A DNA stretch of 64,000 nucleotides from NCBI GenBank assembly GCA_004005435.1, contig RZWH01000004.1, positions 69,501-133,500 of the forward strand, written 5' to 3'. Below are positions 1 to 8,762 of the stretch, piece after piece; the first letter of the stretch is position 1, and each line of letters begins with the position of its first letter. The DNA comes from Rhodobacteraceae bacterium CCMM004. GTDB taxonomy: Bacteria; Pseudomonadota; Alphaproteobacteria; Rhodobacterales; Rhodobacteraceae. Below the pieces are notes generated by a model. The model saw only the letters and a list, made by a program, of their open reading frames with translations. It made no database searches and was not told where the DNA came from. A program made the translations under genes and the position numbers.

Positions 1-1384
1 TGTGCGCGGTAAAGATCGAGTTCGCCGCGGCCATCTCCAGCACGTCGGCCTGCACACCGTCGAAGAGATCCGTGTCGCCGCCGATGGCCCGAAGATCGAA
101 CATGACAGAGGCCAGCATCTGCGCCTCCTTGCCCGGATTGGCGATCCAGCCGCGGAAATACTCGCGCCAGACCGACACCGGCTGACGCCAGCGCGGGTTC
201 GTGGCCATCATGTCGCCGGGGCAGAAGACGTAGCCGCAGGCGTCGAGCCCGCGCGAGACGAAGGCGGCGAAGGGCTCGAAATACGCGAGATCCTCAGCCG
301 AGGCGCCGTCCTCGATCATCATGCAGTTGTCTTGGTCGCTGACCCCGGTTTGCTCCTGGCGGCCCTGGCTGCCGCAGGCCAGCCAGACATAACGCACCGG
401 CGGCGGACCGAACTCGGCCTCGGCGAGGGACAACAGGCGGCGGGTCACCACGTCGGCGATGTCGGTGATCAGGCGCGTCACGATCTCGTGCCGGTGACCT
501 GCGGCGACCAGATGCAGGAGAAGCTGCGGAATGCGCGCGGTGATCGCGGGCAGGTCGTCGGCGCTCCCGGCCCAGGCGACCTCTTCGACGATCCCGGCGG
601 AACTGAGGGCCTGGAATCGGGTCAGGTCGGTCTGGGTGACGATGCCGGCCAGCTCGCCGCCCGACACGATGGGCAGGTGGCCCAACCCGTGCTCCATCAT
701 CAGATGCAGCACGTCCGACCCGATGGCGCTGGGCGGCAGGGTGCGGGGATCGGGCGTCATCACCTCGGCCACCGGCGTGTCGTGGGTCCGCCCCTCTGCC
801 AGCACCCGGCCCGACAGGTCGCGCACGGTGACGATGCCGGTCAGGCGCGGCCCCTCGGTCACGCAGAGACACGAGATGCGCCGGTCGCGCATGGTGCGGG
901 CGGCCTCGATCACCGGGGTCTCCCCGGTGCAGGTGGCGGGGTCCGGCACCATCAGATCGGCCACCCGGACAGTGGCCAGGTCGCTGCCCCGCCGCTCGGG
1001 CGGTCCGCTGCGGTCGAAGAAACGCCGCACCGCCTCGTGCCGGTCGCGCAGCCGCGCGAAGAGCGCCGTGGGGATCAGCATCAGTCGACAGTCGGTATCG
1101 GCCCGGGCGGTGGTGACGGCCATCCCGTCGCGCAGGAGGCCCCGCTCGCCGAAAGAGTTGCCCGCCTCCAGCCGCGAGATCTGAGTGCCGCCGGGGTCGC
1201 GCACGTCGACGGTGCCGCGCTGGATGACGTAGAGGCCGGGGAGCGGCGCCCCGGCGGCGTAAATCTCCGATCCCGCCGCGACGTCCTGAAACCGGACCTC
1301 GGCCAGCATCTCGTCCAGCACGGCGGAGGGCAGGCGGTCATAGGGATGCAGGGTGGCGAGGAACGCGCGATCGGGGTCGGTCAT
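1..1384 (-). CDS. cNMP-binding / CBS-pair / DUF294 nucleotidyltransferase-like regulator, 3' end outside window
   Basis: Reads out of the window at base 1, so 461 codons of a family usually near 610 residues are visible. Domain order: an N-terminal cyclic-nucleotide-binding-like beta-roll (about residues 10-115), two CBS domains (about 145-265), then the DUF294 putative nucleotidyltransferase with the motif GSQGRQEQTGVSDQDN. The ATG start is preceded by GAGGA at 5-nt spacing. The family commonly sits beside sodium:solute symporters of the acetate type, as here, and is thought to be regulatory; target and chemistry are unknown. It lies downstream of the symporter behind a hairpin terminator, so it may be expressed at a lower level or from its own promoter. 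Family assignment is solid, function is inferred. Confidence 0.88.
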   Translation of the reverse strand, partial: MTDPDRAFLATLHPYDRLPSAVLDEMLAEVRFQDVAAGSEIYAAGAPLPGLYVIQRGTVDVRDPGGTQISRLEAGNSFGERGLLRDGMAVTTARADTDCRLMLIPTALFARLRDRHEAVRRFFDRSGPPERRGSDLATVRVADLMVPDPATCTGETPVIEAARTMRDRRISCLCVTEGPRLTGIVTVRDLSGRVLAEGRTHDTPVAEVMTPDPRTLPPSAIGSDVLHLMMEHGLGHLPIVSGGELAGIVTQTDLTRFQALSSAGIVEEVAWAGSADDLPAITARIPQLLLHLVAAGHRHEIVTRLITDIADVVTRRLLSLAEAEFGPPPVRYVWLACGSQGRQEQTGVSDQDNCMMIEDGASAEDLAYFEPFAAFVSRGLDACGYVFCPGDMMATNPRWRQPVSVWREYFRGWIANPGKEAQMLASVMFDLRAIGGDTDLFDGVQADVLEMAAANSIFTAH

Positions 1385-1399
1385 GGACATCCTCGGTGC

Positions 1400-1438
1400 A
1401 AAAGGGCCACCCGAACCAGGGAGGAGGTTCGGATGGCC
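1400..1438 (-). terminator. Rho-independent terminator between symporter and DUF294 gene
   Basis: Thirteen-base arms (1405-1417 and 1426-1438) pair with one G-U wobble around an 8-base loop. On the minus strand the hairpin is followed by CTTTTG. It sits 44 bases after the symporter stop and 16 bases before the DUF294 start, so it either ends the acs operon or attenuates read-through into the regulator. Confidence 0.7.
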
Positions 1439-1481
1439 TGGAGTTTGCGGGCCACAGGGGCGGCCCGCAAGGGAGAGCTCG

Positions 1482-3284
1482 TCAGTGGTCGGCGGCCGCG
1501 GCACCGGCACCGCGCGGGGTGCGCACGCTTTCCACCAGGTCCTTGATCTCCTGCGGGGTCTCTGCCGTCATCGAGCTGACGCCGAAGGCGACGGCAAAGT
1601 TGAGCAGCGCGCCGATGGCCCCGATCGCCGTGGACTGGATGCCCAGGAGCGAGCCGTCCACCGTATCGGCAAAGCTGTTGGTGCCGGGGATGAAGAACCA
1701 GCCCTTGTGCAGGAAGATGTAGATCAGCGTGAAGAGCAGACCCGCCATCATCCCCGAGACCGCGCCGACATTGTTCACCCTCTTGGAGAAGATGCCCATC
1801 ATCAGCGCCGGGAAGATCGAGGCCGCCGCGAGACCGAAGGCGAGTGCCACCGTCTGCGCCGCGAACCCCGGCGGATTGAGCCCCAGGATCACCGCCACCA
1901 CGATCGCCGCGGCCATGGAGATCCGGGCCGCCAGCAGCTCACCCTTTTCCGAGATGCCGGGTGCGATGGCGCCCTTGACCAGGTCGTGGGACACCGCCGA
2001 AGAGATGGCCAGCAAGAGGCCCGCCGCCGTCGACAGCGCCGCCGCGAGGCCGCCCGCCGCCACCAGACCGATGACCCAGCCGGGAAGGTTGGCGATCTCG
2101 GGGTTGGCCAGCACCAGGATGTCACGGTTGAAGTTGGTCAGCTCGTTGCCTTCCCAACCGTTCTCCGCCGCCCGGGCCGCCAGGGCCTCGGATCCGTCGT
2201 TGTAGTACTGGATCAGGCCGTCGCCGTTCTTGTCTTCCCAATCGAGAAGACCGGTCTTCTGCCAGGTCAGCATCCAGTTGTAGCGGGGATCGGTCTCGAT
2301 GGTCTCCACCGACACGGCCGCGCCTTCGGTCCCGTTGGGCCACATCATCTCGGAGATGTTGAGCCGCGCCATCGCGCCCACCGCAGGAGCGGTCAGATAG
2401 AGCAGCGCGATGAACACCAAGGTCCAGCCCGCCGACCAGCGCGCATCGGACACCCGCGGCACGGTAAAGAACCGCATGATGACGTGGGGCAGACCCGCGG
2501 TGCCGATCATCAGCGACAGGGTGAAGAGCACCATGTTGAGGTTGTCGCGATGCGCCTCGGTGTAGCTGGCAAAGCCCAGGTCGGTGACGATCTGGTCGAG
2601 CTTGGTCAGCAGGTAGACGCCCGAGGGCTCGCCGCCGGGAGTATACTCCGAGAACAGGCCCAGCGCCGGGATCGGCGTGCCGGTCAGTTGCAGCGAGATG
2701 AAGATCGCGGGGATCGTGTAGGCGGTGATCAGAACGCAGTACTGCGCCACCTGGGTGTAGGTCACACCCTTCATGCCGCCGAACACGGCGTAGGCAAAGA
2801 CCACACAGGCGCCGATCAACAGACCCCAGAAGGCATCGACCTCCAGGAACCGGCCGAAGGCGATGCCGACGCCCTGCATCTGCCCGATGACGTAGGTGAT
2901 CGAGGCCACCAGGAGGCAGATCACCGCGACCAGGCGGGCGGTGGGGCTGTAGAACCGGTCGCCGATGAACTCAGACACCGTGAACTTGCCGAACTTACGC
3001 AGATAGGGCGCAAGCAGCAGGGCCAGAAGCACATAGCCGCCGGTCCAGCCCATCAGGAACGACGAGTTGTCGAACCCGGTGAAGGCGATGAGGCCGGCCA
3101 TGGAGATGAACGACGCGGCCGACATCCAGTCGGCGGCGGTGGCCATCCCGTTGGTCACGGGGTGGACGCCCCGGCCGGCGGCATAGAACTCGGCCGTCGA
3201 GCCCGCGCGGGCCCAGACCGCGATGCCGATGTAGAGCGCAAAGGACGCGCCCACAAACAGCAGGTTGAGAGTGAACTGATCCAT
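1482..3284 (-). CDS. Sodium:solute symporter family permease (acetate/monocarboxylate type)
   Basis: A 600-residue polytopic membrane protein of the SSS family, subtype that works with a small DUF4212 subunit (VC_2705-like, related to ActP). About 13 hydrophobic segments are visible. The N-terminal stretch contains EFYAAGRGV followed by ATAADWMSAASF, which resembles the sodium and substrate region of ActP. A hydrophilic insert of roughly 80 residues lies near residues 320-400. The ATG lies 6 bases after the stop of the DUF4212 gene, with GAGGAG as ribosome-binding site inside that gene's end, so the two are translationally linked. With acs and adk upstream the substrate is most likely acetate or another short monocarboxylate. 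Substrate specificity is inferred from context only. Confidence 0.92.
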   Translation of the reverse strand: MDQFTLNLLFVGASFALYIGIAVWARAGSTAEFYAAGRGVHPVTNGMATAADWMSAASFISMAGLIAFTGFDNSSFLMGWTGGYVLLALLLAPYLRKFGKFTVSEFIGDRFYSPTARLVAVICLLVASITYVIGQMQGVGIAFGRFLEVDAFWGLLIGACVVFAYAVFGGMKGVTYTQVAQYCVLITAYTIPAIFISLQLTGTPIPALGLFSEYTPGGEPSGVYLLTKLDQIVTDLGFASYTEAHRDNLNMVLFTLSLMIGTAGLPHVIMRFFTVPRVSDARWSAGWTLVFIALLYLTAPAVGAMARLNISEMMWPNGTEGAAVSVETIETDPRYNWMLTWQKTGLLDWEDKNGDGLIQYYNDGSEALAARAAENGWEGNELTNFNRDILVLANPEIANLPGWVIGLVAAGGLAAALSTAAGLLLAISSAVSHDLVKGAIAPGISEKGELLAARISMAAAIVVAVILGLNPPGFAAQTVALAFGLAAASIFPALMMGIFSKRVNNVGAVSGMMAGLLFTLIYIFLHKGWFFIPGTNSFADTVDGSLLGIQSTAIGAIGALLNFAVAFGVSSMTAETPQEIKDLVESVRTPRGAGAAAADH

Positions 3285-3290
3285 GGCGAA

Positions 3291-3572
3291 TTACTCCTCG
3301 TCGACGCCGTAGAAACGGTCGAGTTTGTTCATCCGCCAGGCGTAGAAGAAGATCAGCGCCAGGAAGACGAGGATGCTGCCCTGCTGGGCGAACCAGAAGC
3401 CCAGGTCGGTGCCCCCGATCTCGATGCCCTTAAGAAGCGGGCGCAGAAGGATGCCAAAGCCGAAGGACACCAGCGCCCAGATGGCGAGGCTCCAGGCGAT
3501 GAGCCGGATGTTGGCCTTCCAGTAGGTCCGGCCCTCCTTGTCGACGGCTGGGGTTTGGTTTGCTTGGTCCAC
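3291..3572 (-). CDS. DUF4212 small subunit of the sodium/substrate symporter
   Basis: A protein of about 93 residues with two transmembrane helices (about 25-45 and 60-80) ending in the acidic tail VDEE. DUF4212 proteins are encoded directly before SSS symporters of this subtype and are regarded as their small subunit. The start is GTG at 3572, 8 bases after AAGGAGG; an in-frame TTG at 3575 is 5 bases after the same site and is an alternative. The large subunit follows after 6 bases. Confidence 0.9.
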   Translation of the reverse strand: MDQANQTPAVDKEGRTYWKANIRLIAWSLAIWALVSFGFGILLRPLLKGIEIGGTDLGFWFAQQGSILVFLALIFFYAWRMNKLDRFYGVDEE

Positions 3573-3626
3573 CAATGTCTCCTCCTTGATGGCTGCGGGG
3601 CCGGTGTCGGCCGCGTTGGGGCGGTC

Positions 3627-4316
3627 TCAGGCCGGGATCGGGCCTGCGACCTTGGCGAGGGCGGCGCCGATAACGTCGATGTCGCCCATGGCGTCGACGC
3701 GCTTGAGCACCCCTCGCCGGTCGTAGAAATCGATCAGAGGCCCGGTCTGGCGGTGATAGGCGTCGAGCCGCGCCATCACCGTCTTGGGCGTGTCGTCGGC
3801 GCGCCGCTTCATCTCGGTGCCGCCGCAGGCGTCGCAGGTGCCGGGCTTGGCCGTCGGCTTGAAGTCGTCGTGATAGCCCTCGCCGCAGGCGGCGCAGGTG
3901 AACCGGCCCGAGATCCGCACGACCATCCGCGCGTCGTCCACCTCCAGCGAGATCGCGGCGTCCACCTCGCGACCGCGGGCCGCAAGCAGGGCGTCGAGCG
4001 CCTCGGCCTGGGCCACGGTGCGCGGGAACCCGTCGAAGATCAGGCCGCCGGCGCAGTCGGGCTGCGCCAGGCGGTCGCCCAGGACGGTCAGCACGGTGCG
4101 GTCGCTGACCAGGCCACCGGCCTCCATAACCGCCTTGGCCTCCAGGCCCGCAGGGGTGCCGGCCGCCACCGCAGCGCGCAGCATGTCGCCGGTGGAGAGC
4201 TGGATGTAGCCGAAGCGCTCGACCAGCATCCGCGCCTGGGTGCCCTTGCCCGCGCCCGGGGGCCCGAGCAGGATCAGGACCGGAGCGTCAGCGGGGGTGC
4301 GGGTGCCGTCCATCAT
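3627..4316 (-). CDS. adk: Adenylate kinase, zinc-lid type
   Basis: Converts AMP + ATP to 2 ADP. The 229-residue protein has the P-loop [10 protein letters not shown] near the N terminus, the AMP-binding STGDMLR segment, FDGFPRT, and a long lid with two CxxC pairs (CAAC and CDAC) that would bind a structural zinc. Its ATG overlaps the acs stop by 4 bases (ATGA, 4316-4313); a second ATG follows at 4313. Acetyl-CoA synthetase releases AMP and pyrophosphate, so coupling adk to acs makes sense as AMP recycling. Alphaproteobacteria usually also have an adk in the ribosomal protein operon, so this is probably a second copy; that cannot be seen here. Confidence 0.95.
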   Translation of the reverse strand: MMDGTRTPADAPVLILLGPPGAGKGTQARMLVERFGYIQLSTGDMLRAAVAAGTPAGLEAKAVMEAGGLVSDRTVLTVLGDRLAQPDCAGGLIFDGFPRTVAQAEALDALLAARGREVDAAISLEVDDARMVVRISGRFTCAACGEGYHDDFKPTAKPGTCDACGGTEMKRRADDTPKTVMARLDAYHRQTGPLIDFYDRRGVLKRVDAMGDIDVIGAALAKVAGPIPA

Positions 4317-6268
4317 GCCTTCTCCCGGTTCATACGGTTTTCGATCAGGTCGTCGACCACCGCCGGTTCGGCGAGGGTCGAGGTGTCGCCCAGGGCGCCG
4401 AAATCGTCCTCGGCGATCTTGCGCAGAATGCGGCGCATGATCTTGCCCGACCGGGTCTTGGGCAGGCCCGGCGCCCACTGGATCAGGTCGGGCTTGGCGA
4501 TCGGGCCGATCTCGGTCCGCACCCACGTCTCCAGTTCCTTGCGCAGTTCGGGGCTGGGCTCCACGTCGTTCATCAGGGTGACGTAGGCATAGATGCCCTG
4601 GCCCTTGACGGGGTGCGGATAGCCCACAACCGCCGCCTCGGCGACCTTGGCATGGGCGACCAGGGCGCTTTCCACCTCGGCGGTGCCCATGCGGTGGCCC
4701 GAGACGTTGATGACGTCGTCCACCCGGCCCGTGATCCAGTAGTCGCCGTCTGCATCCCGTCGGCAGCCGTCGCCCGAGAAGTAGTAGTTCTTGTATTGCG
4801 AGAAATAGGTCTGCTCGAACCGCTCATGGTCGCCCCAGACGGTGCGCATCTGCCCCGGCCAGCTGTCCTTGAGGCACAGGACGCCCTCGGCCACGGCCGA
4901 GGTGATCTCTTCACCCGTCTGCGGGTCCAGGACCACGGGCTCGACGCCGAAGAACGGCTTGGTCGCCGAGCCGGGCTTGGTCGCGGTGGCGCCAGGCAGC
5001 GGGGTCAACAGGTGGCCGCCGGTCTCGGTCTGCCACCAGGTGTCTACGATGGGACAGCGGCCCTGGCCCACCTTCTCGTTATACCAGTTCCACGCCTCGG
5101 GGTTGATCGGCTCGCCCACCGTGCCCAGCACCCTGAGCGAGGACAGGTCGTAGGGCGTAACGAACTCCTCGCCCTTGCCCATCAGCGCGCGGATGGCGGT
5201 GGGAGCGGTGTAGAACTGCGTGACCTTGTGCTTTTGGCACACCTCCCAGAACCGGCCGGCGTCGGGATAGGTCGGCACCCCCTCGAACATCACCGTGGTG
5301 GCGCCGTTGGCCAGCGGCCCATAGACGATGTAGCTGTGGCCGGTGACCCAGCCCACGTCCGCGGTGCACCAGAACACGTCGCCGTCGCGGTAGTCGAAGA
5401 CCAGCTCGTGGGTCATCGAGGCATAGACGAGATAGCCGCCGGTGGTGTGGACGACGCCCTTGGGCTGCCCGGTGGAGCCGGAGGTGTAGAGCACGAAGAG
5501 CGGATCTTCGGCGTTCATCTCGATGGGGGCGGAGACGTCGGAGGCCTCCAGCGCCATCTCGTTGTAGTCGTAGTCGCGGTCGGTCCAGGTGGTCTGGCCG
5601 CCGGTGCGCTTGACCACCAGGCACTTCACGCTGTCCTTGCAGTGCAGGAGCGCGGCGTCGGTGTTGGACTTCAGCGCCGTCTTGCGGCCGCCGCGGGGCG
5701 CCTCGTCGGCGGTGATGACCACCTTGGCGTCGCAGCCGTTGATCCGCGCGCCCAGCGCGTCGGGGCTGAACCCGGCAAAGACGATGGAGTGGATGGCGCC
5801 GATCCGCGCGCAGGCCAGCATGGCATAGGCCGCCTCGGGGATCATCGGCAGATAGATGATCACCCGGTCGCCCCGGCGCACGCCCAGCTCTTCCAGGATG
5901 TTGGCCATCCGGCAGACGCTGCCGTGCAGCTGCTTGTAGGTGATGTGCTGGGCCGGATCCTTGGGGTCGTCGGGCTCGAAGATGATCGCGGTCTGATCGC
6001 CGCGGGTCTCCAAATGCCGGTCGACGCAGTTGGCACAGGCGTTCAGCGTGCCGTCGCGGAACCACTCGATGGAGATGTTGCCGGGCGCGAAGCTGACGTT
6101 CTTCACCTCGCTATAGGGCTTGATCCAGTCGAGCCGCTTGCCCTCTTCGCCCCAGAACGCGGCCGGATCGGCGATCGAGGCGGCATAGCGCTCTTCGTAG
6201 GCGGCGGCGTCAACCTTGGCCTCGGCGGCGAAGGACGGATCGGGCGGGAAGGCGTTTGCGTCTGGCAT
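4313..6268 (-). CDS. acs: Acetate--CoA ligase (acetyl-CoA synthetase)
   Basis: Activates acetate to acetyl-CoA through acetyl-AMP. At 651 residues it matches the usual Acs length (about 650). Recognisable motifs are the P-loop [25 protein letters not shown] for adenine and acetate binding, the hinge/ATP region [15 protein letters not shown], and a C-terminal TRSGKIMRR holding the lysine that is acetylated in known Acs enzymes. The ATG is preceded by GGAGGAGCTAGGAG. It leads a minus-strand operon acs-adk-DUF4212-symporter, which joins acetate uptake, activation and AMP recycling. Regulatory candidates lie in the 520-base divergent region shared with asd. Confidence 0.97.
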   Translation of the reverse strand: MPDANAFPPDPSFAAEAKVDAAAYEERYAASIADPAAFWGEEGKRLDWIKPYSEVKNVSFAPGNISIEWFRDGTLNACANCVDRHLETRGDQTAIIFEPDDPKDPAQHITYKQLHGSVCRMANILEELGVRRGDRVIIYLPMIPEAAYAMLACARIGAIHSIVFAGFSPDALGARINGCDAKVVITADEAPRGGRKTALKSNTDAALLHCKDSVKCLVVKRTGGQTTWTDRDYDYNEMALEASDVSAPIEMNAEDPLFVLYTSGSTGQPKGVVHTTGGYLVYASMTHELVFDYRDGDVFWCTADVGWVTGHSYIVYGPLANGATTVMFEGVPTYPDAGRFWEVCQKHKVTQFYTAPTAIRALMGKGEEFVTPYDLSSLRVLGTVGEPINPEAWNWYNEKVGQGRCPIVDTWWQTETGGHLLTPLPGATATKPGSATKPFFGVEPVVLDPQTGEEITSAVAEGVLCLKDSWPGQMRTVWGDHERFEQTYFSQYKNYYFSGDGCRRDADGDYWITGRVDDVINVSGHRMGTAEVESALVAHAKVAEAAVVGYPHPVKGQGIYAYVTLMNDVEPSPELRKELETWVRTEIGPIAKPDLIQWAPGLPKTRSGKIMRRILRKIAEDDFGALGDTSTLAEPAVVDDLIENRMNREKA

Positions 6269-6403
6269 GATGTCTCCTAGCTCCTCCTGTGGGGGAGCGC
6301 CGCAGACGGATACCATGCGATTCGCGACGGCCGCTTCCTCCCGGGCCTGTCATGCCATGGGGGTGAGTGCCGGTGGGGGGCTAACTCGCGACGCAACGTG
6401 AGT

Positions 6404-6442
6404 TTTGTAAATTTCTTTCTTGATCCATGTCATGTTTGTAAA
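6404..6442. promoter_or_regulatory. Two TTTGTAAA repeats, candidate ScfR/RamB-type operator of acs
   Basis: TTTGTAAA occurs at 6404-6411 and 6435-6442, 31 bases apart, about three helical turns and thus on one face of the DNA. Short-chain acyl-CoA regulators of the ScfR/RamB family bind paired TTTGCAAA-like sites in Rhodobacteraceae; these sites differ by one base. Assignment to that regulator is inference. Confidence 0.4.
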
Positions 6443-6462
6443 ATTTTGACCGAGCCTAGAAA

Positions 6463-6476
6463 ATGCGTATTCGCAT
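6463..6476. promoter_or_regulatory. Inverted repeat ATGCG-N4-CGCAT in the acs upstream region
   Basis: Perfect 5-base arms (6463-6467 and 6472-6476) about 190 bases upstream of the acs start and next to the AT-rich TTTGTAAA block. It could be an operator for acs or asd; the cognate protein is unknown. Confidence 0.3.
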
Positions 6477-6720
6477 CAGCGGTATGTGGCCCGCTCCGCA
6501 ACCGATTCTGTCAAATGGATCGCGCGGAGGTGAAAACCCGAGGGGCTGGACAAGGCTGTGGACATATCGCAGCAAAGTGATTCGCCGAGAGATCCGAGGA
6601 TCCCGCGGGAATCGCCTATGCGTTGTGTCGGGCCCCGACCCCGCCGGGCACCGGAACGACGGAGCGCCCCAGCCGCACGGACCGCGTGCGACACGCCGCG
6701 CATGACAAGGGTGGGCCATC

Positions 6721-6749
6721 TGGCGCCGCCCTTTCCAACCCAGGCGCCA
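6721..6749 (+). other. Stem-loop upstream of asd
   Basis: TGGCGCC (6721-6727) and GGCGCCA (6743-6749) form a perfect 7-base stem with a 15-base loop, ending 40 bases before the asd start, so probably in the 5' leader. There is no U-run and no recognised riboswitch fold; its role is unknown. Confidence 0.35.
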
Positions 6750-6789
6750 AAGGCTAAGAGGCCGCGTCTGACTACGAGAGGACCGACAG

Positions 6790-7812
6790 ATGGGCTATAG
6801 GGTCGTCGTCGCGGGCGCCACGGGCAACGTGGGCCGCGAGATGCTGAATATTCTGGCCGAGCGCCAGTTCCCCGCGGACGAGGTGGCGGCGCTGGCGTCG
6901 CGCAAATCCCTCGGCACCGAGGTCAGCTATGGCGACAAGACCCTCAAGACCAAGGACCTCGACACATTCGACTTCGACGGCTGGGACATCGCGCTCTTCG
7001 CCATCGGCTCGGACGCGACCAAGATCTACGCGCCCAAGGCGGCCAAGGCCGGCTGCGTGGTCATCGACAACTCGTCGCTCTACCGCTACGACCACGACGT
7101 GCCGCTGATCGTGCCCGAGGTGAACGCCGACGCGATCGCGGGCTATGCCAAGCGCAATATCATCGCCAACCCCAACTGCTCGACCGCGCAGATGGTGGTG
7201 GCGCTCAAGCCCCTGCATGACCGCGCACGGATCAAGCGGGTGGTGGTGTCGACCTATCAATCGGTGTCGGGCGCCGGAAAGGGCGGCATCGACGAGCTGT
7301 GGGACCAGACCAAGAGCATCTACAACCCCACCGACGACCGCGCGCCCAAGCAGTTCACCAAGCAGATCGCGTTCAACGTGATCCCGCACATCGACAAGTT
7401 TCTGGACGACGGCCAGACCAAGGAAGAGTGGAAGATGGTGGCCGAGACCAAGAAGATCGTCGATCCGTCGATCAAGGTCACGGCGACCTGCGTGCGCGTG
7501 CCGGTCTTCGTCGGCCACTCCGAGGCGATCAACATCGAGTTCGAGGAGTTCCTGGACGAGGACGAGGCGCGGGACATCCTGCGCGAGGCGCCCGGCGTCA
7601 TGGTCGTCGACAAGCGTGAGGACGGCGGCTACGTCACGCCCATCGAATGCGTCGGCGACTTTGCCACATTCATCAGCCGTATCCGCCAGGACTCGACCAT
7701 CGACAACGGTCTGAACCTGTGGTGCGTCAGCGACAACCTGCGCAAGGGCGCGGCGCTGAACGCGGTGCAGATCGCCGAGCTGCTGGGCAACCGAATCCTC
7801 AAGAAGGGCTGA
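6790..7812 (+). CDS. asd: Aspartate-semialdehyde dehydrogenase
   Basis: Reduces 4-phospho-aspartate to aspartate semialdehyde with NADPH, the branch point to lysine/diaminopimelate, threonine and methionine. The 340-residue protein starts with the Rossmann motif VVAGATGNVGREM, has the catalytic cysteine in NPNCSTAQ (about residue 130), and shows the VSTYQSVSGAGKGG and GHSEAINIEF segments typical of the family. The ATG follows an AT-lean leader; the upstream GAGAGGA supports this start. It is monocistronic: a strong terminator lies about 100 bases after the stop. An essential housekeeping gene unrelated to its neighbours. Confidence 0.97.
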   Translation: MGYRVVVAGATGNVGREMLNILAERQFPADEVAALASRKSLGTEVSYGDKTLKTKDLDTFDFDGWDIALFAIGSDATKIYAPKAAKAGCVVIDNSSLYRYDHDVPLIVPEVNADAIAGYAKRNIIANPNCSTAQMVVALKPLHDRARIKRVVVSTYQSVSGAGKGGIDELWDQTKSIYNPTDDRAPKQFTKQIAFNVIPHIDKFLDDGQTKEEWKMVAETKKIVDPSIKVTATCVRVPVFVGHSEAINIEFEEFLDEDEARDILREAPGVMVVDKREDGGYVTPIECVGDFATFISRIRQDSTIDNGLNLWCVSDNLRKGAALNAVQIAELLGNRILKKG

Positions 7813-7908
7813 CCCGCATCCTGGTTAACGTCCGCCTTAACGGGCGGACGATCAGGGTTTCCAGTCTCTGAACCGCACCGACCTTAGGGCATCGGCGCGG
7901 ATTTTCGG

Positions 7909-7946
7909 AAAAATCGCGGCGTTCCGACGTCGCGATTTTTTGTTTT
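7909..7946 (+). terminator. Rho-independent terminator downstream of asd
   Basis: AAAAATCGCG (7909-7918) pairs perfectly with CGCGATTTTT (7931-7940), followed by TGTTTT. The leading A-run means it could also work on the minus strand. Confidence 0.85.
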
Positions 7947-8082
7947 CTGGAAAGCGCTTAACGGGTTCCATCGCGATGCTGAAAATTAACATCGCGGCGG
8001 AAACCGGCTGCAAACGATCATCGTCGAGAGTGCTCGCAACCGCCCCGGATGTGACGGGGCAGACCAGCATATCGAGGACGCC

Positions 8083-8250
8083 ATGTTCGTGAGCCAAACC
8101 CTGACCGACCGCCTGTTCCACCGCTTCGGCGCCGCCTATCGGGCGCGCCGCACCCCGCAATCCGAGGCCGGCACCCGCCCCCGCCTGACCCGCGGCGAGT
8201 TGCAGCGCCTGTTCGCCGACGAACTGACCCGCCCTTTGGTCCGGCCGTGA
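8083..8250 (+). CDS. Hypothetical basic protein, 55 residues
   Basis: An ATG preceded by GAGGA at 3-4 nt opens a frame of 55 residues, rich in Arg (about a fifth), with no membrane segment or cysteine. It ends TGA and is followed after 15 bases by a second small frame with its own GAGAGGA site, so the two look like a bicistronic unit. No family recognised. Third-position GC preference fits the genome. Arg-rich small proteins can be ribosome- or nucleic-acid-associated, but nothing here proves that. It is short enough that a chance frame cannot be excluded. Confidence 0.5.
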   Translation: MFVSQTLTDRLFHRFGAAYRARRTPQSEAGTRPRLTRGELQRLFADELTRPLVRP

Positions 8251-8265
8251 ACGGGGGAGAGGACG

Positions 8266-8436
8266 ATGGACGAAACGACCCTGAGTGAGAAGGCCCGGCG
8301 CGGCCGCGTGGCCGCCCTGGCGCGAATGCACCGCGTCCGCGAGAACGTGTTCCACGACCCCGGCCACGCGCGCACCGCGCGGCCCCGAGGACCGATCCGG
8401 GTGCGTTTGCGCCGCCGCGCCGCCCTGGCCGCGTGA
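8266..8436 (+). CDS. Hypothetical basic protein, 56 residues
   Basis: The start ATG has a good GAGAGGACG ribosome-binding site. The 56-residue product begins with an acidic MDETTLSEK, followed by a strongly Arg-rich body (about 16 Arg) and a short hydrophobic tail; there is no signal peptide. It directly follows the 55-residue gene and converges on sbtB, whose stop is 10 bases away. No family recognised. The pairing with another Arg-rich mini-protein suggests a common role, perhaps nucleic-acid or ribosome binding; this is only inference from composition. Confidence 0.5.
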   Translation: MDETTLSEKARRGRVAALARMHRVRENVFHDPGHARTARPRGPIRVRLRRRAALAA

Positions 8437-8446
8437 GGGGCGCGAG

Positions 8447-8758
8447 CTAGAACCGTTCGGCCCGCAGCACCTGGCAATCGGTGATCGAGACCACTCCGAT
8501 ATGGCGTTCGACCACCGAGAACGCCGCGTCGAGCAAGGTGTCGAGCCGCTCGGGCCGCACGATGCAGGTGACGCAGACCATGCCGCCCGCGCGGCCGACC
8601 TGGCCCTCGCGGCTCCACTGGCCCGAGCGGCCGGACCCGCCCAGCACCGGCAGGATGGTGAACCCGGTGACGCCCGCCCGCATCAGCGCGCCGCTCAGCC
8701 GCCGCTCCATCGGCGCCTCGATGATGATCTCTACCCGCTTGGCGTCATGGGTCTGCAT
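8447..8758 (-). CDS. sbtB: PII-like regulator of SbtA (SbtB-type)
   Basis: A 103-residue ferredoxin-like PII relative (RVEIIIEAP start, GVTGFTILPVLGGSG at the T-loop base, VCVTCIVRPERLDTLLDAAF helix). It follows sbtA by 4 bases, the usual position of SbtB, which binds adenyl nucleotides and inhibits the SbtA bicarbonate transporter in cyanobacteria. The C terminus ends at QVLRAERF and lacks the Cys-containing R-loop seen in many cyanobacterial SbtB proteins. The glycine-rich T-loop (GGSGRSGQW...GGM) fits the family. Role inferred from family and linkage. Confidence 0.85.
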   Translation of the reverse strand: MQTHDAKRVEIIIEAPMERRLSGALMRAGVTGFTILPVLGGSGRSGQWSREGQVGRAGGMVCVTCIVRPERLDTLLDAAFSVVERHIGVVSITDCQVLRAERF

Positions 8759-8762
8759 CGGC

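Larger units (their letters stand above)
6269..6789. other. Divergent intergenic region between acs and asd
   Basis: 521 bases with no convincing gene; short open frames here lack ribosome-binding sites and coding character. The half near acs (6400-6480) is clearly AT-richer than its surroundings and holds two TTTGTAAA copies and a short palindrome, as expected for a regulated promoter. The half near asd contains a hairpin (6721-6749). Confidence 0.7.
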
